Assembly (NCBI RefSeq): GCF_036884655.1
Contig: NC_088356.1
Coordinates: forward strand, 11,041,001-11,105,000
DNA length: 64,000 nt
DNA from: Musa acuminata AAA Group
Taxonomy: Eukaryota; Streptophyta; Magnoliopsida; Zingiberales; Musaceae
Reading direction: 5' to 3'
Each line of letters begins with the position of its first letter. Within the stretch, counting starts at the first letter, position 1. This document shows positions 33,606 to 45,901 of the stretch, in pieces. The notes under the pieces are model-generated. The model did no database searches and had not been told where the DNA came from. It saw only the letters and a program-made list of their open reading frames with translations. The position numbers and the translations under genes are program-made.

Positions 33606-34466
33606 CCGCTGCAACCCTCCTTAATTATTAAACTCCACGATCCCCGCACCCCTGGCAACAGACCGACAAACGCCCAGCACACACCCAGGCGAGGAATGGG
33701 CGTAGCTCAGCGTCGTCCGTCGCGTGCCCGCCAGGACCTCATGAACGTCGCTCGCCATCGAGTGCAACGCGGCGATCTACGATCCGATGACACGGGAAGA
33801 AGAGGAGGAGATGGCTGCGATTAGGATCCAAACCTGCCTCGGGTGTCAGAATTTGGTGCGTATACGTACCTTAATTCGAAGCAAACATTACCATCAGACC
33901 TACTTAATTTGAAAGACACAACAAGAAGGGAAGGTTGGAGATCGACAAGACACCTTATTTGATGACACGGATAAGCACTATGAAATGATTACACGATGTG
34001 TCACGGGCAACTGCAAAAGCTAAAGAGGATAAAAGCTGTCGGAATCTTAGAATGCCATATGCATGACTGAAACAGAAACAAAGAACGAAAAATGAAATGA
34101 AAATAAATAAATATTCAAGCATCTAAAATCTTCTTAGTTCCCATTGTATCAGTTTCATCGAACCGAGAAAATTACTCAGAACAGAAACAGAGGGTTATGG
34201 ATCAACAAACCACAAAAGGTAGCATGAAATGTCTACAGAGCGTATTACTAGCATCTGTGGAAACTAATTAGACAATAAAGGCAGTTAGGATCTTCAGAAT
34301 GCCATTTACATAACTGAAACAGAAGCAAACAAAGCAAAAGTGAAAGATAAAGAGAGAAAAGCTCAAAATTAGAACATATATTTACCCATCTAAAAGCTAC
34401 TCAGCTCTCGCTGTTTCAGTTTCATCCGAAAAAACAGAGGAAATTAGGCACAGAACCTAAACTTGC
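33606..34466. other. Gypsy tail and 3' flank of the MSL gene
   Basis: The first ~250 bp are GC-rich and may still belong to the Gypsy element. From about 33850 on the sequence is AT-rich and should hold the MSL 3' UTR. No gene is seen. Confidence 0.4.
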
Positions 34467-37400
34467 CTAGCAATTGAAAGTTGTCCAGGTAGATGGTAGA
34501 CGTGTGGAGTCAACCACAGGCATGTTTCGGAGATTCACATCGATTGGAAGCATGCGATACTCAATATCGAGTTCTCTTAAAACTTTGATCATCTCTTGGA
34601 CGACAAGCTCTCTTCGTGCCCACTTTTCTCCCATATCTTGGAAGTTGATACGATGCCTCATCCAGATTGATATTCTTAACCTGTTCATGTCATCTACATC
34701 TCTCAGAACGACAGAAGGATTGGGGTACCAGTGTTCCTTCTTGTTCTCCATAAACCTGCAATTATTGGTTGGCAAATAAAACATAAGTTAAATAAATAAT
34801 GAAACAATATACCTGATTAGAAAATCTTTTTTGCTACATGAAAAATGGCAACAGGTATCTACCAATTAAAAGACGCATAAACATGATTATTGAAGGCAAA
34901 AATTGTTATAGCAAGAAGCAAAGTTTAAGTTCCAGCTCCAACAACTAATTCTATCCTGAATTCTGGAAAGAAATGGAGATAAGATGAACAAAATGAATAC
35001 AGGAAATTAACCCAAAGGATAGTATAGCTGGTACTGGGAGCAATAAACTGAATGATACATCTTAGTGGAAAATGCTATGTCGGTACATTAGATATCGTCT
35101 TCTCCGATGAAAGTTCTATTATTTTTCTTTATCCTCCACCAAATATTTCCTTACTTTTGAGTCTACAAAGAAAAGTTAGATGCAATTGCTGGATCATACT
35201 AATAAATATACTGTTGATTATCAGTCAGTCTTACCTTAAAAGGTGTAGGCTTACTAAAGGACCATTCCTACATGATAGCAAGCTTTTTGTTGTACCATAA
35301 TAGTAATTTGTATATATTCTAGGAAAACTGTATAATTTATAGGGAAAATGTTGGTTATCTCACCCTATTATTCTTTCTCTCATGATAGCAAGCTTTTCCA
35401 CAGGAGTTGCAACATGAACACAAAAGTCGATTGATTCACCCATATCTGGACTCCGGTAGAAATTGCCAATTGGTTTGGTAGCCAGCACACTATTTGGATA
35501 CGTAATCTTCTGGTTGTCGTACCTCAAGAATATTGTAGTCAGGATATTCATCTCCTCGACAACCATCTGCAAAGTAAAAATGTTAAGTTATATAGATAGG
35601 AAAGTCATAGGTGATTAAACAATATTACTAGCATTATGTGCCTTAGACATAATTAAAGTTGAGTTTCCTCTCTAGTACCTGGACTCCTTCCACTTCACAG
35701 CGATCACCAACATCAAAGGGGTGCATCACAAATAAGAATATTATAGCTTCAAAGATCATCTTCAAAGTGTTACCAAAAACAAATGCTGCCAGCAGAAGCT
35801 GAGAGCCAAGCAGAACAAAGAAATGAGTTGTGGCAATTCCCAGAATAAGGAGCCAGAGGGCAAATACAATAATTCCCATGACAACATTTGCCAACTGATG
35901 AAGTTTATTTACTGCAGTTTTTGTGTCATTGAGAGTCAAAGAAAGAGCTCTACGTTCTCTAAATGCATTGACCTGCAGGAAATGGATCAAATTCATATGA
36001 CTGCTATTCAAGAAAGTTCACTGAAATGAATTATTTTGAATAAAAAAATGAAGAGATTATACCACCCAGTTCTTGAGAGACTTCCTGCAGACCCTATTGC
36101 TCTCGTTTGCTCCTTCAAACATGCTCATTGTCTTCAGAGCTTCATCTTCCTTCATGAAACGCATTAAATCTACCAAATAGATATACCTAAAAAAATTTCA
36201 TTGCACACGAATGTAGAAGAGACAATGAGACAAAATAGACGACAGAGACCAGAGTACTATATAATTTCAAGACAATTAGACTATCATTTTCCATAATAAA
36301 AAAAGGTATTGCTATAAAAGAACCACAGAACATGCAGATCATACCAATTATCAAACATAAAGCCATAAAGTTCATCCGCATCAGCATCGACAACAAATTT
36401 TATAAACATTTGTGTGATATCATAATTTTAGGTATATTCTGCATGCACATAGATGGTATAACATGGGCTATATAAATAGTGACACAAAGCAAGGTATGCA
36501 ATACCGTACCGTATCGATGTTTCGAGGTTGGCTCGATATGGTACGGTACCGGTGTACCGAGCGATACACCAGGGTGTACCATGCAATACACCCTGATGTA
36601 CCGAATTATTTTATAATTTTTATACTGTAGCACTACTATAGTAATACAGTACAGTACTGTAGCGATACCGGGCTATCAGACCGATATGTACCGCCTGTAC
36701 CAGGTGGTACCATTCGGTACTGCTTGACACAAAGTAATGATGCATGGTCCCCTAACTACAGTACCAACAATCATGACACATGATCTACTAACCATATGCT
36801 AAAGAAATAATCTGATATACTAGTACTAACTTAGGTTTAAACATTTTGGGTCAAAACACATCTTGTAGGTAATTGCCCAAAATTTCATATAGAATATATA
36901 AGCTCTAGTAAGAGATGCTAAACTTCTATTTCATAATCTTCAAGATGGAACTCTTACAGACCACATAAAACAAAATGCACTTAGGCAAGAGGATGTAAAT
37001 AAAAAGGTAAATGTCTACTTCCTGAAAATCTATGAAAAAGAACTGCAATAAGAACTTGCTCTACACTTTGATGCAAAATGAATTATATCCAAAAGAAATG
37101 TAATACCGCAATTTTCATTATATGAATATCTAAGGCTGAGTTCCTATATATTAGTTCAAATGACCATGTCCACAGAAAATAAATCATTAAACACAGTATA
37201 AAAGTAAAAGTGGATTTAATAGTCTTTTTTGAACATTCAAACAAAGTAACTTTAAAAGAGAAAGGAGGAATCTTTTGAGATGCTATCTTCCACAATTTTC
37301 ATTATATGAATATCAAAGGCTGAGTTCCTATAGATTAGTTCAAATGACCATGCCCACAGAAAATAAATCAGTAAATAACACAGTATAAAAGTAAAAGTGA

Positions 37401-39548
37401 ATTTAATAGTCTTTTTTTAACATTCAAATAAAGTAGCTTTAAACGAGAAAGGAGGAACCTTTTGAGATGCTATCTTCCGGTTGCATATTCTAATCGGACA
37501 TGATTCTAACTCATATCATATTGACCAGGTAAGCTCTCACATGCCACCAGTGTCAAATCATGTATTCTTTTTTATTTTGCAATATGACTGTCAACATTAC
37601 TTTTCTTTTAGAAGCAGGGCAATTGAACAAGAGCTGGTTCCAGCAAAAGTTAATATGTAATGGGTGGAACAAGGACTTACTTGGCACCAGGCTTGGCGAC
37701 ATTACCGAAGATCTTTCTCGCTGCAGCCTTCGCCTCATACTCGCTGCGTATCTGCATGACCGAATCATCCTCCCCACTCTCCTGCAGAACCTGCTCATCG
37801 AGCGTTGTCAGAGTCCCATTCCGCACGATCCTCATCAACTTCTTCATCCGCCAAGCTGATATGTTTTTTGGGTTCAGCTTGTGCAGCTCGTCAATCGTGA
37901 TCCCTTCCTCCTGCTGCTTGGCGTCCGAAATCTTGGCAATTTTCCCAATTTGTGAGCTCTTCTGCATAGGCCCGCTTCCGATCACCCTACCGCTCTTGCT
38001 CGGCAGTGCTGCCGCACGGAGTTCGTTGGTGATTCTGGCACCAGCATTCTGTAGCTTCCGCACCTCGGCCATCACCCGTTCCTCCTCTTCCACGCCGTTC
38101 TGGATCTCGACCAACGGTGGTCCGGAGAGAGTTTCGATCACGTACTGATTGAACAACGACTCCTGGATGCGGTCGAAGTAGGTGCTGACATGGAAGGAGG
38201 AGGCGAGGACCTTGACGAGAAGAGTCTTGACGAGTCGTAACAGGGTGGCCACGATAAGACAGGACAGAATCTTGGTGACGTAGGGCAGGAAGTTGCTCCT
38301 CGTCTCGCGCTTCACCTTCTCGTCGAACAGCAAGTGCCACGAGATGAGGACGAGGCCGAGCCAGAGGCAGTTCTGAACGGCTTTGCGGATGCCGTAGACG
38401 AAGTACAGCACGCGCTTGCGGAGAAGGAAGTTGCGCTCGACGCCAAAGACGACAAGCCGGACGATCCAGCCGGAGACGAGGCGGCCACAGATGAGCACAA
38501 ATAGGAGGACGAACCACTTCCAGAGGTGGAGATCCAATAACGTCAGGGGCTCAAGGGGAGACAAGGCGAGGCTGCAGGCGATAGCCGCTAGGATGAGGAA
38601 GAGGCTCAACCATTGAAGGACAGTGAGCCAGCGGAAGTCAGTGCGCTTGAACTGGTCGGGGATGTCGTCGTCCATGAACGGGTCTTCGTCGTCCTCGTCC
38701 AGCTGCTGCGACTTGAGCTGCCCCGACCGAATCTGGCCCGACTTGGGGATCCTCCCGGACTTCTTGACCTCGTCATTGCGGGCAGCCACAGGCGAAACCG
38801 ACGGCGGTGGCGGTGGCGGTGCCGGGTCCATCAGTCTCGACCGCGTCTTGGCGCGGAGGAGCGTGGAGTTGCGGTGGAGGGAGCCGTTCGATGTGCATCG
38901 GACCACATCGCCGCCGCCTCCGTCAGGGCCACCGCTTGTGCTCGGAGAAGGCTTTCGTCGGCGGAGACCGCGTTCATCGTCATCGTCATCGTCATCATCA
39001 TCGGAGGATCGACGGAGATGAGACTCGGCGGAGGAGGCCTGGAAAAAGACGCGGAGTTCCTTGGAGCCCGAGGCGGAGACGGGGGAGGAGCAGTGCTTCT
39101 TGAGCTCCTCCATCTCCACGTCCATGTCGAGGGCCAGCTCGGCGCCGGAGGCCCGCTGCTTGTGAAGGAATGTGCTGATCAGCCGCGACGGCGGGTCGTC
39201 AGCGATCTCCGCCTCGGTGTTCTTGCGCTGCTGCTTCTTGAAGCTGAACCCTCCTCCTCCATCACCTCCTCCTCCACCTCGTCGGCCGTCTCCGTCAGCT
39301 TCTTTCCAGAACTCATAGCTGGACTCCCTCCACACCTTGCTATTGTTAGTGCCGTTGAGATCGGGGAGGGGCGCGGGCTGGTCGAAGAGGCCGCCATTCT
39401 TGCCGTCGATCTTGACGACGACCTCGCCGCCGTGTTCGGCGCCGTTGTTGTGGAGGAGGACGGATTGCTCCTCCAGCTCGTTGCGGGAGGAGGTGTACTT
39501 GTGGGATCCTCCATGATGGGGCTTCAAGGATCGCCTCAGAGACTCCAT
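34467..39548 (-). CDS. Mechanosensitive channel of small conductance-like protein (MSL4/5/6/10 group), 5 exons, 925 aa
   Basis: Plant MSL proteins are MscS-type channels that open under membrane tension; this subgroup sits in the plasma membrane. Exons on the minus strand are 39548-37681, 36186-36063, 35972-35679, 35566-35364 and 34755-34467; all GT-AG, phases match, total 2778 nt. The long acidic/Ser-rich N-terminus includes EVVVKIDGKNG and SKVWRESSYEFWKEADGDG, both seen in MSL5/6. Four membrane helices follow in exon 1 (about residues 310-450), then a cytosolic loop. Exon 3 carries two more helices, the pore-lining segment and the signature FVMHPFDVGDRCEVEGVQ. Exon 4 has MVVEEMNILTT and TYPNSVLATKPIGN. 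Exon 5 ends in DMGEKWARRELVVQE. The start (MESLRRSLK) was chosen over an upstream in-frame ATG at 39620 by its better resemblance to the family. The antisense ORF 38613-39635 is a shadow. Confidence 0.92.
36480..36734. mobile_element. MITE-like insertion with 9-10 bp target site duplication in MSL intron 1
   Basis: A ~235-bp segment (36490-36724) rich in GGTACCG/CGGTAC palindromes is flanked by TGACACAAAG on both sides (36480-36489 and 36725-36734). Its ends (CAAGGTATGCAATACCGTACC... and the reverse complement AGCAGTACCGAATGGTACC) are imperfect inverted repeats. A 9-10 bp duplication fits Mutator-type MITEs. No transposase is encoded. Confidence 0.6.
37109..37478. repeat. 184-bp tandem duplication in MSL intron 1
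   Basis: Two head-to-tail copies start at 37109 and 37293 (both CAATTTTCATTATATGAATA). They run through TTCAAATGACCATG, CAGTATAAAAGTAAAAGTG and GAGATGCTATCTTCC. They differ by scattered substitutions and small indels, so the duplication is not recent. Confidence 0.8.
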
Positions 39549-41490
39549 GGAGGGCGTCAAAACGGCAGGGACGGAGAACAGAGTAGGGTATGGAAAGCGA
39601 AGCCCAACTTGGGAAAGCACAAACGGACATCATAACGGGGCTCTCATCGTTCATATATTGCAGAGAGGAGAACCAACAGGTGTACCAAGCAGAACAGATT
39701 TGGGATGTATGAACATTATGTGATGGTTAAATCAAACTGATCAAATAACTCCTCAAATTCTAATATTCCTTCATTTTAATATGACGAATATATCGAAAAC
39801 ATTTTTGCATTTGACGAATATATCGCTGCAATGACAGCTGTTGCATGGACCAGCCAAAATTGCTATTAACCGAGAAGCAGCGATTGGGTTCGGTGACTTA
39901 GGAGGATTAATTAGACCAATTTAAGGTACAGGTGGCGAGATCGCAGGAGACGAAGAAGCACGCGCCACGTCTTTGTCGAGGATCCCTCCCGTCCTCACAT
40001 CTCCACCGTCTACAGCGAATGGCCACCACGTGGACGGAGATTAGAGACGGCGTTTCGGTGTCTCCTTCATCGGCGCGGCCTCGAGTCGCGTGACATTGCC
40101 TGACAGGTGTCGCCGTGCGCCTTATATGGCTATAAATTTATTGAAACGCCGCAACAGCAACCCAATCGTTACCAAGACGGGCCTACCACAGCAACTGGGT
40201 CACATCGATCGGTATTGCGGGTTCTTCGGGATACATCGATGGTAAATACGGAGGTAAGTTAATGCTACCAACCAACAAGGAAAGGGTGGGACAAACAGTA
40301 GAGGAGTACATGGAAACATTCAAGACGAGTTATATACATTCCTCTTATCGTGAGAACACAGTTGTTATAGTTACATCTTACCTTTGCTGCTCCAGTGTCC
40401 CAGCGGGTACTGCACCCAGGTTTCTTGATTCTTGATTCTCTTCTCATCGATTCCTCAACAACCTCAAGAAATTAATGCATTTTTCATCACCTTTAATTAA
40501 GATTATAAGAGGGTTTAGAAGTTGATGACAGCTTTCGGAGGAAGCAGCAATTTAGATCTGCCTAGTCCATTCTGCAACATGCGTCCCTCCATGCTTAGAG
40601 AAAACTGGGTTTCTATCTCTCCACCAGGTTGTGTGAGTGAGGAAAAGAGAATAGTAGCGATCGAGAACGACAGGGTCAGAAACTGTAGATTTTTTTTGGT
40701 TGATGAGTTTTTTGTTCCTCCAACTGAAATCTTTCGTATGTTAAAGAAGATTATATGTGCCAACTCAGAAACCGATGGAATATTATGTCACTCCTTGATC
40801 TACGTGCATGAAATCTACTGATATGGCATAAATATATATTATTGGTTAGTAATCACAGGAGAAGACATGGTCTTTTGCTAAGTATTAATAGCTCTGCAGG
40901 TTTTAAGGGTGGAAAAGATGCGGAATCCTTGTGATCTGGAGATGTATTTAAATGCTATATACAGCTTCACCGTTCAGAATGATTTGATGTTTACCTGCTC
41001 TCATTTATGCTCGGTTGATCTTCATTCTCGTGATGCGTTCATCAACTTGATAAACGCAGTCATGCAAGAAGTTAAATAGAAGGATATGCATTTCTTAGGA
41101 AAAAAACCTAGAAGGTCAAGCGGCAGTATGCTCCCAGAAGCTATCAGGCCCCATTTGGCAACAGTCTTCTCTCATCTTCCATTATTTGGAATGGTAGATG
41201 ATGTTTATGGATGGATATCTTCCTGATCTGTATAGTAAAATTATGCTCATCTTCTTATTGAAGGCATGCATAAATAAACTGGAAGCAAGAAGATGAGACA
41301 CAGAGGACATGCAGAAACTAATATGTGATGTAAAAGTTGGTCATATCTACCTCTAGGAAGTCCAGAAGGCCTGTTTTGGTGCAATCCAGCTACTGAGCCC
41401 GCAGCTTTCGTGGTGGCCGATGAACAGTAGCACAAAGAGATCAGCTGCAATCAAGTCAGCGAATCTTGCATGGAGGAGTGAGTTGGATGA
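39549..41490. other. Intergenic region upstream of MSL, downstream of MIR171
   Basis: The MSL promoter should lie just right of 39549. Plus-strand ORFs at 40522-40821 and others have no recognisable domain. A TATA-like CTATAAATTT at about 40130 has no obvious gene behind it. Confidence 0.4.
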
Positions 41491-41492
41491 TG

Positions 41493-41606
41493 AAAGAGTA
41501 CTAAGATATTGGCACGGCTCAATCAGAAAATAAGGTCTTAAGGCGCTTTGCATTGCCTTACTAGTACAGTCTGAGTGAACCGGGCCAACATCATAGTAAC
41601 TATTCC
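41493..41606 (-). ncRNA. MIR171: MIR171 precursor hairpin
   Basis: The minus strand at 41525-41505 is a perfect 21-nt miR171 (begins TGATTGAGCC, ends CCAATATC). The opposite arm at 41592-41570 (GATGTTGGCCC ... CACTCAGA) pairs with it at 21 of 23 positions, counting two G-U pairs, and matches the known miR171 star. The stem continues outward for several pairs (CTAT side against TTAG side), and the loop is about 44 nt. miR171 guides cleavage of GRAS-family SCL6/HAM (LOM) transcripts, which control meristems and branching. The mature strand is on the 3' arm, as in MIR171 genes. Precursor ends are approximate. Confidence 0.93.
41505..41525 (-). ncRNA. miR171: Mature miR171 (3' arm)
   Basis: All 21 positions match the conserved plant miR171 family member that ends in CCAATATC. 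It starts with T, as AGO1-loaded miRNAs do. Confidence 0.93.
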
Positions 41607-41964
41607 AAGGTGAGATGTCATCCTCCTCTCACGTTTTGTAACTAAGCCAGAGGAAAGAAGGAAGAAGCCAACGGATATGTGGAGCCTGGTGCCCCTTCCC
41701 TGGTGATAGATTTGAACGAGAGGGTGCATGGAAGATAGTTGCAAGCATAACAATCCGTCTCTTCTGCAGAGAAGATGGAATGGCGGCAGAGATGGAGAAG
41801 ACGCAGAGGGAGAGAGAGAGAGAGAGAGCGGTTGTGATGAAGGAGAAGGAAAAAAATGTATTCGAATATAAGGAGGTAGAAGGGCCAGGATGGCATTTAA
41901 AACTCCCGACAACCAAAGAAGAAAGCCAGGCTGCAGCAGTAATAAATCTCGACAGTATGCTCAC

Positions 41965-41970
<6 letters not shown>

Positions 41971-42000
<30 letters not shown>
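41971..42000. repeat. (CT)n microsatellite upstream of MIR171
   Basis: About 15 CT units, with a shorter (AG)n at 41811-41828 and a second (CT)n at about 42437-42467. On the MIR171 sense strand these are GA tracts within or upstream of the primary transcript, which may bind BPC/GAGA-type factors. Confidence 0.75.
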
Positions 42001-42001
<1 letters not shown>

Positions 42002-42264
42002 GCTCACGCTCGCTCGTTAAAGAATCAGTAACGACAGTGCTAAACATGTATGACTATAATCAACAGCTACTACTGTCTTCTGACCTCCTCCCTGCATCAC
42101 AGAATGCTTCATATATACTGTATGGAGATAAATAAATGAATGATGAACTGCACTCGTCGTGTTTCTAACTCTAAAACAGAGAAAACTGAGAAAAGACAAA
42201 GGTGTGGGACGGCACCGGAGGGGAGTAAATATATGGAGGCATGGCTGCATAACAATACGCTGCA

Positions 42265-42274
42265 TATTATATAG
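42265..42274 (-). promoter_or_regulatory. Candidate TATA box for the MIR171 primary transcript
   Basis: The minus strand reads CTATATAATA. It would put a transcription start near 42235, about 640 nt upstream of the hairpin. This is only a motif match. Confidence 0.35.
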
Positions 42275-42433
42275 AGATGAATAAATGGCAGTGGCGGGAG
42301 TAAATAAGGAGGGATGGGGTTCGGAAGAGGAGTGAATGAGAAGGAATCTCGGTCTGACGAAACACATGATGGCAAGCATCTGCGTGAATAAATGCTTCCA
42401 TCTGGTTTCACCATGTGGAAGCGACGTTTGCCT

Positions 42434-42469
<36 letters not shown>

Positions 42470-42949
42470 CTACTGGGTGACATTGAATCCTCTCCAACCT
42501 CTTCCTGCGACAGTGCCCCTCCGAGCACAAGGGTCGTACGCTGTGCAACTCACGGGGAAGAAGCCATGCGTGCCTGCCTTCCTGCCTGTTCACATGGTAC
42601 TGTGGTGTGAGCATGGGAAGCTTGCAACGACGCGATACGAGAGATCGGACAACGCAGCCCAGCATCGATCCTGTTCCGGTGAGAAGAGAGAAAGGAGAAG
42701 ATGCAGGTATCCATCTATCGCACTCCATTTGTTGAGGTAGAGAATTTAGAAGGTCGATCATATCAAGAAATCTTATCGTTAGTTGGTAGGTTTAGGTTTG
42801 ACCAGCTTTGACCAATTGGATTCAAAAGCCACCAGCTTTATGACAATCAGTCGCAGTCTCATGTCGTCTGACGGGGAGAAGCTTTAGAGGGAAGACACAG
42901 AATGGAATGAGGTATAGGGTAAGAAGATATTGATGATAGTTGTTTGGCT

Positions 42950-43517
42950 GATATCCCATGATTCAACCTATAGTGGGTTTGAATAGTCCATAATCCACCT
43001 TCTTTTTTAACTTAATCTTAATTCATATTAAGAAAGTGTGTGGTAACTATGAAAATAGGTATAAATAGGGTAGCAATGAGGGCCGGTGATCTTTGCAGCA
43101 GCAAAAAGGAGGAGAAAAATATAAAAATTCAAGGAAAAAGAAAGGAAAGAAAATAAGGACAACAATGTTCTCAATCATCTAGCAGTATTCTCATCTTAGG
43201 TTAGATCAAATCTACAGTAGATTTTTATATTATTTAGGGAGAATTAGAAAGAATTTAGAATATTGAGCACAATGACGTGATCCTTATATTCCAGTTATTC
43301 TCTTGTGATTGTTGTTAGAGTTTTGAACAAGAGATTGAGATTTGTATATTCATTATTATTATAGTAGATTATCTCTAGTTTGTCCCGTGGTTTTTATCCT
43401 TCAAAAAATTTTCCACGTATATCTTGGTGTTCTATTTGATTATGATTCCGTTATGTGTTATAGTCTGCTAGTATTTGTTCATATACAAAAGTTATTTATC
43501 TTTAGATCCCATCAACA
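42950..43517. mobile_element. Probable old Copia-type solo LTR or LTR fragment
   Basis: The segment has a TATA-like AGGTATAAATAGGG at about 43060 and ends with GTCCCGTGGTTTTTATCC, TTTTCCACGTATATCTTGGTG and ...CCATCAACA, a block typical of the R-U5 part of plant Copia LTRs. No target duplication or start was found, so the left end is a guess. Confidence 0.4.
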
Positions 43518-45895
43518 GTAACAAACATCGAAGAGGAAAGTATAAAGATAAGGAAAGAATTAGAGCTCTCAAAAGAGTTAGAAATTGAGAATTATTCTAA
43601 ATAAGAACAAAAAAGACTTGTTGGATTAGTTGGATCGATTAATAATTGATTAGCCTAATCGATCATTTTCAATCGACGACATGAATAAAATTCTTTTTTA
43701 ATTCTTCAGAAAATGTTCATTATAAAAACTATTTTATTAGACGATATAGAGTGGATTACTTTTGATTTGAATCAGAAAAGAAAAAAAAAAAAACACGAAA
43801 ATGAAATCATGAAAAGAAATATTATCTTCAATCAATGTTGGATCTCAACGGGCAAACAACATGATGGACACATTCAACTATCGATGCTATCGTTAGAGCA
43901 ATTACTTTAACCAATGATATCCTCACTTCCTATTACCTCAAAGGTGACAACTTCGACATCAGATCTCTTATATACGTAACAGCTGACCTCTTATACACCC
44001 ATGAAACCAAATTCATAAGATAATACATTCTCTGGTGTCATGGATCTTACTCACATCTTTCATCCTTTACGAGGGAAGGATATTATAAATATAAAATTAT
44101 AATATATTATTATTTTATAAAAAAAATTTAATGAAAAATTTCGAAATTAAATAACAATGCATCTAAATTTTGACGCATAACTTTGAATGTTCGAAAATTT
44201 TTTATTTATTCTATAAATATATTATTATCGAATCTAAAAGCTATAGAAATATTAATTAGTAAAGAAAACTAGACATATCTTCTTAGTAATCAATCAATCA
44301 ATCATGTAACATATCATCGAATTTTCTTATTGTCTTAGACGATCAGAGTATCTAGATTAAATAATTAGAAGATTTTCTTTCTAAGATAATCTCCTAAGAA
44401 ATTTTATTATAGTTAAATTTTTTTTGTTAATCGATAATTGTAATCAGAATCCAATTATAATATATATTACATAATTAAATATAGCAACATAATCTAACAT
44501 ACATATTATTTTTAATTAAAAAATGAATATCATTGTTGTACTTTTTCCACCTTTTCTCCCCCAAAAAGTTGAACTTAAGCAATTTATCAATGACATAAAA
44601 AAAATTCTAAAGATAATTTTTATTCCAATTTCGATTCCAAACAATTTATATAACTCTAAATGCTACAGACACTCAAAGAAGTACCAATACAAATTTTTTT
44701 GGATCTTAATCTTTTTTTGTAGAGACAATACATCCCCTACCACCTCATACAGAACTACCAATACAATTTAATCTTCACTATCAAATAAAAAAAGAAAAGA
44801 AAATCTCAATAGTATGTTATGAATATTTTTTATAACGAAGAGTGTGAGAAAGATAGCTTAGTAATATAAGCTAAGTCAAGGTAGCATAATATGTCAACCA
44901 GGAATAAAGAAAGTCCTCATCTAAAACGAATATTTTCTTATTAAAGTAATTAACCTTTCGTAATCAAAAGATGATTACAACACAAACAAACACTGCATAA
45001 AGCACAGTGATATTTCCATGTGTATTTTTCTTCCAAAATTATCAAACTAAACTTAAATGCTTCAACTTATGATTTCTATTCAACCACAACCTGATATTTC
45101 CACTCGGTTTAATTTTCTTGATACACATATACACTTTTCTCACTCAAAAAAATCCTCTCTCTATCGACGATATCTCTCCTAGCGAATATGATAATATTCA
45201 ATAGTAATAATAATAATAATAATAAATAAATAATTCAAATTGTAATGATGTCTTAATTAGAAACTCGTCGAACGACAATACATTTCAATCTCTTAACAGT
45301 CAAAGCTTAATGACTAATTAACTAGCTATTTGAACATGTCTCCAACTCTAATGGGCGTCAAGATCCGACTTAAACGGGATCAGGTAAGCACCAAAATCAT
45401 TAGAAAATCCAATACGTTTTCTTTAGGAATAACAATAAATATTAATCTTAGCTTACCATTTCATAACCCGATTAGCTTCTAGATATTTAAATCCATCCCA
45501 AATCCTAAATGACTAATCTAGTATGTTAAACGCATCTTTTAATAGAATTCGATCGATAAATACGGATCCAACTTAAACGGATTATGTGGACGGGTATGCA
45601 TGCTGTAATGTGCATGAATCCGATGGTTGTATTAAATCCTACCCGAAATATGGAGGATTTATCGGATTCCGATGTGGATCCGACCCGATAACCATTTCTA
45701 CACGTACAAAATAAAAGCCAAGTAGTCGGGGGTTCTCTTTCTGTTCGTATTATCTGCAGAGACGAGGCTGTGCACACCCCCCGCCTCGCTCCATACTACT
45801 CTCGTCCTACCGATCTCGATCCCGATCCCGATCCCGCTCCTGCCGTCGCCTCCACGGGGAGAGCCGATTCGCCTCCCTCGCCGAATATCGAGACG
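43518..45895. other. AT-rich intergenic region; promoter of the DCAF8-like gene at its right end
   Basis: No gene found. An (AAT)n run lies at about 45202-45228. The last ~150 bp turn GC-rich and should hold the 5' UTR of the WD40 gene. Confidence 0.4.
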
Positions 45896-45901
45896 ATGGG
45901 G

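Noticed and set aside
33606..33860. Possible 3' LTR of the Gypsy element
   Set aside because: No sequence here matches the presumed 5' LTR remnant at 13341-13508, so I could not support a paired LTR or a target duplication.
38613..39635. 340-codon plus-strand ORF across MSL exon 1
   Set aside because: It is the antisense of the MSL N-terminal region, with no domain and biased composition.
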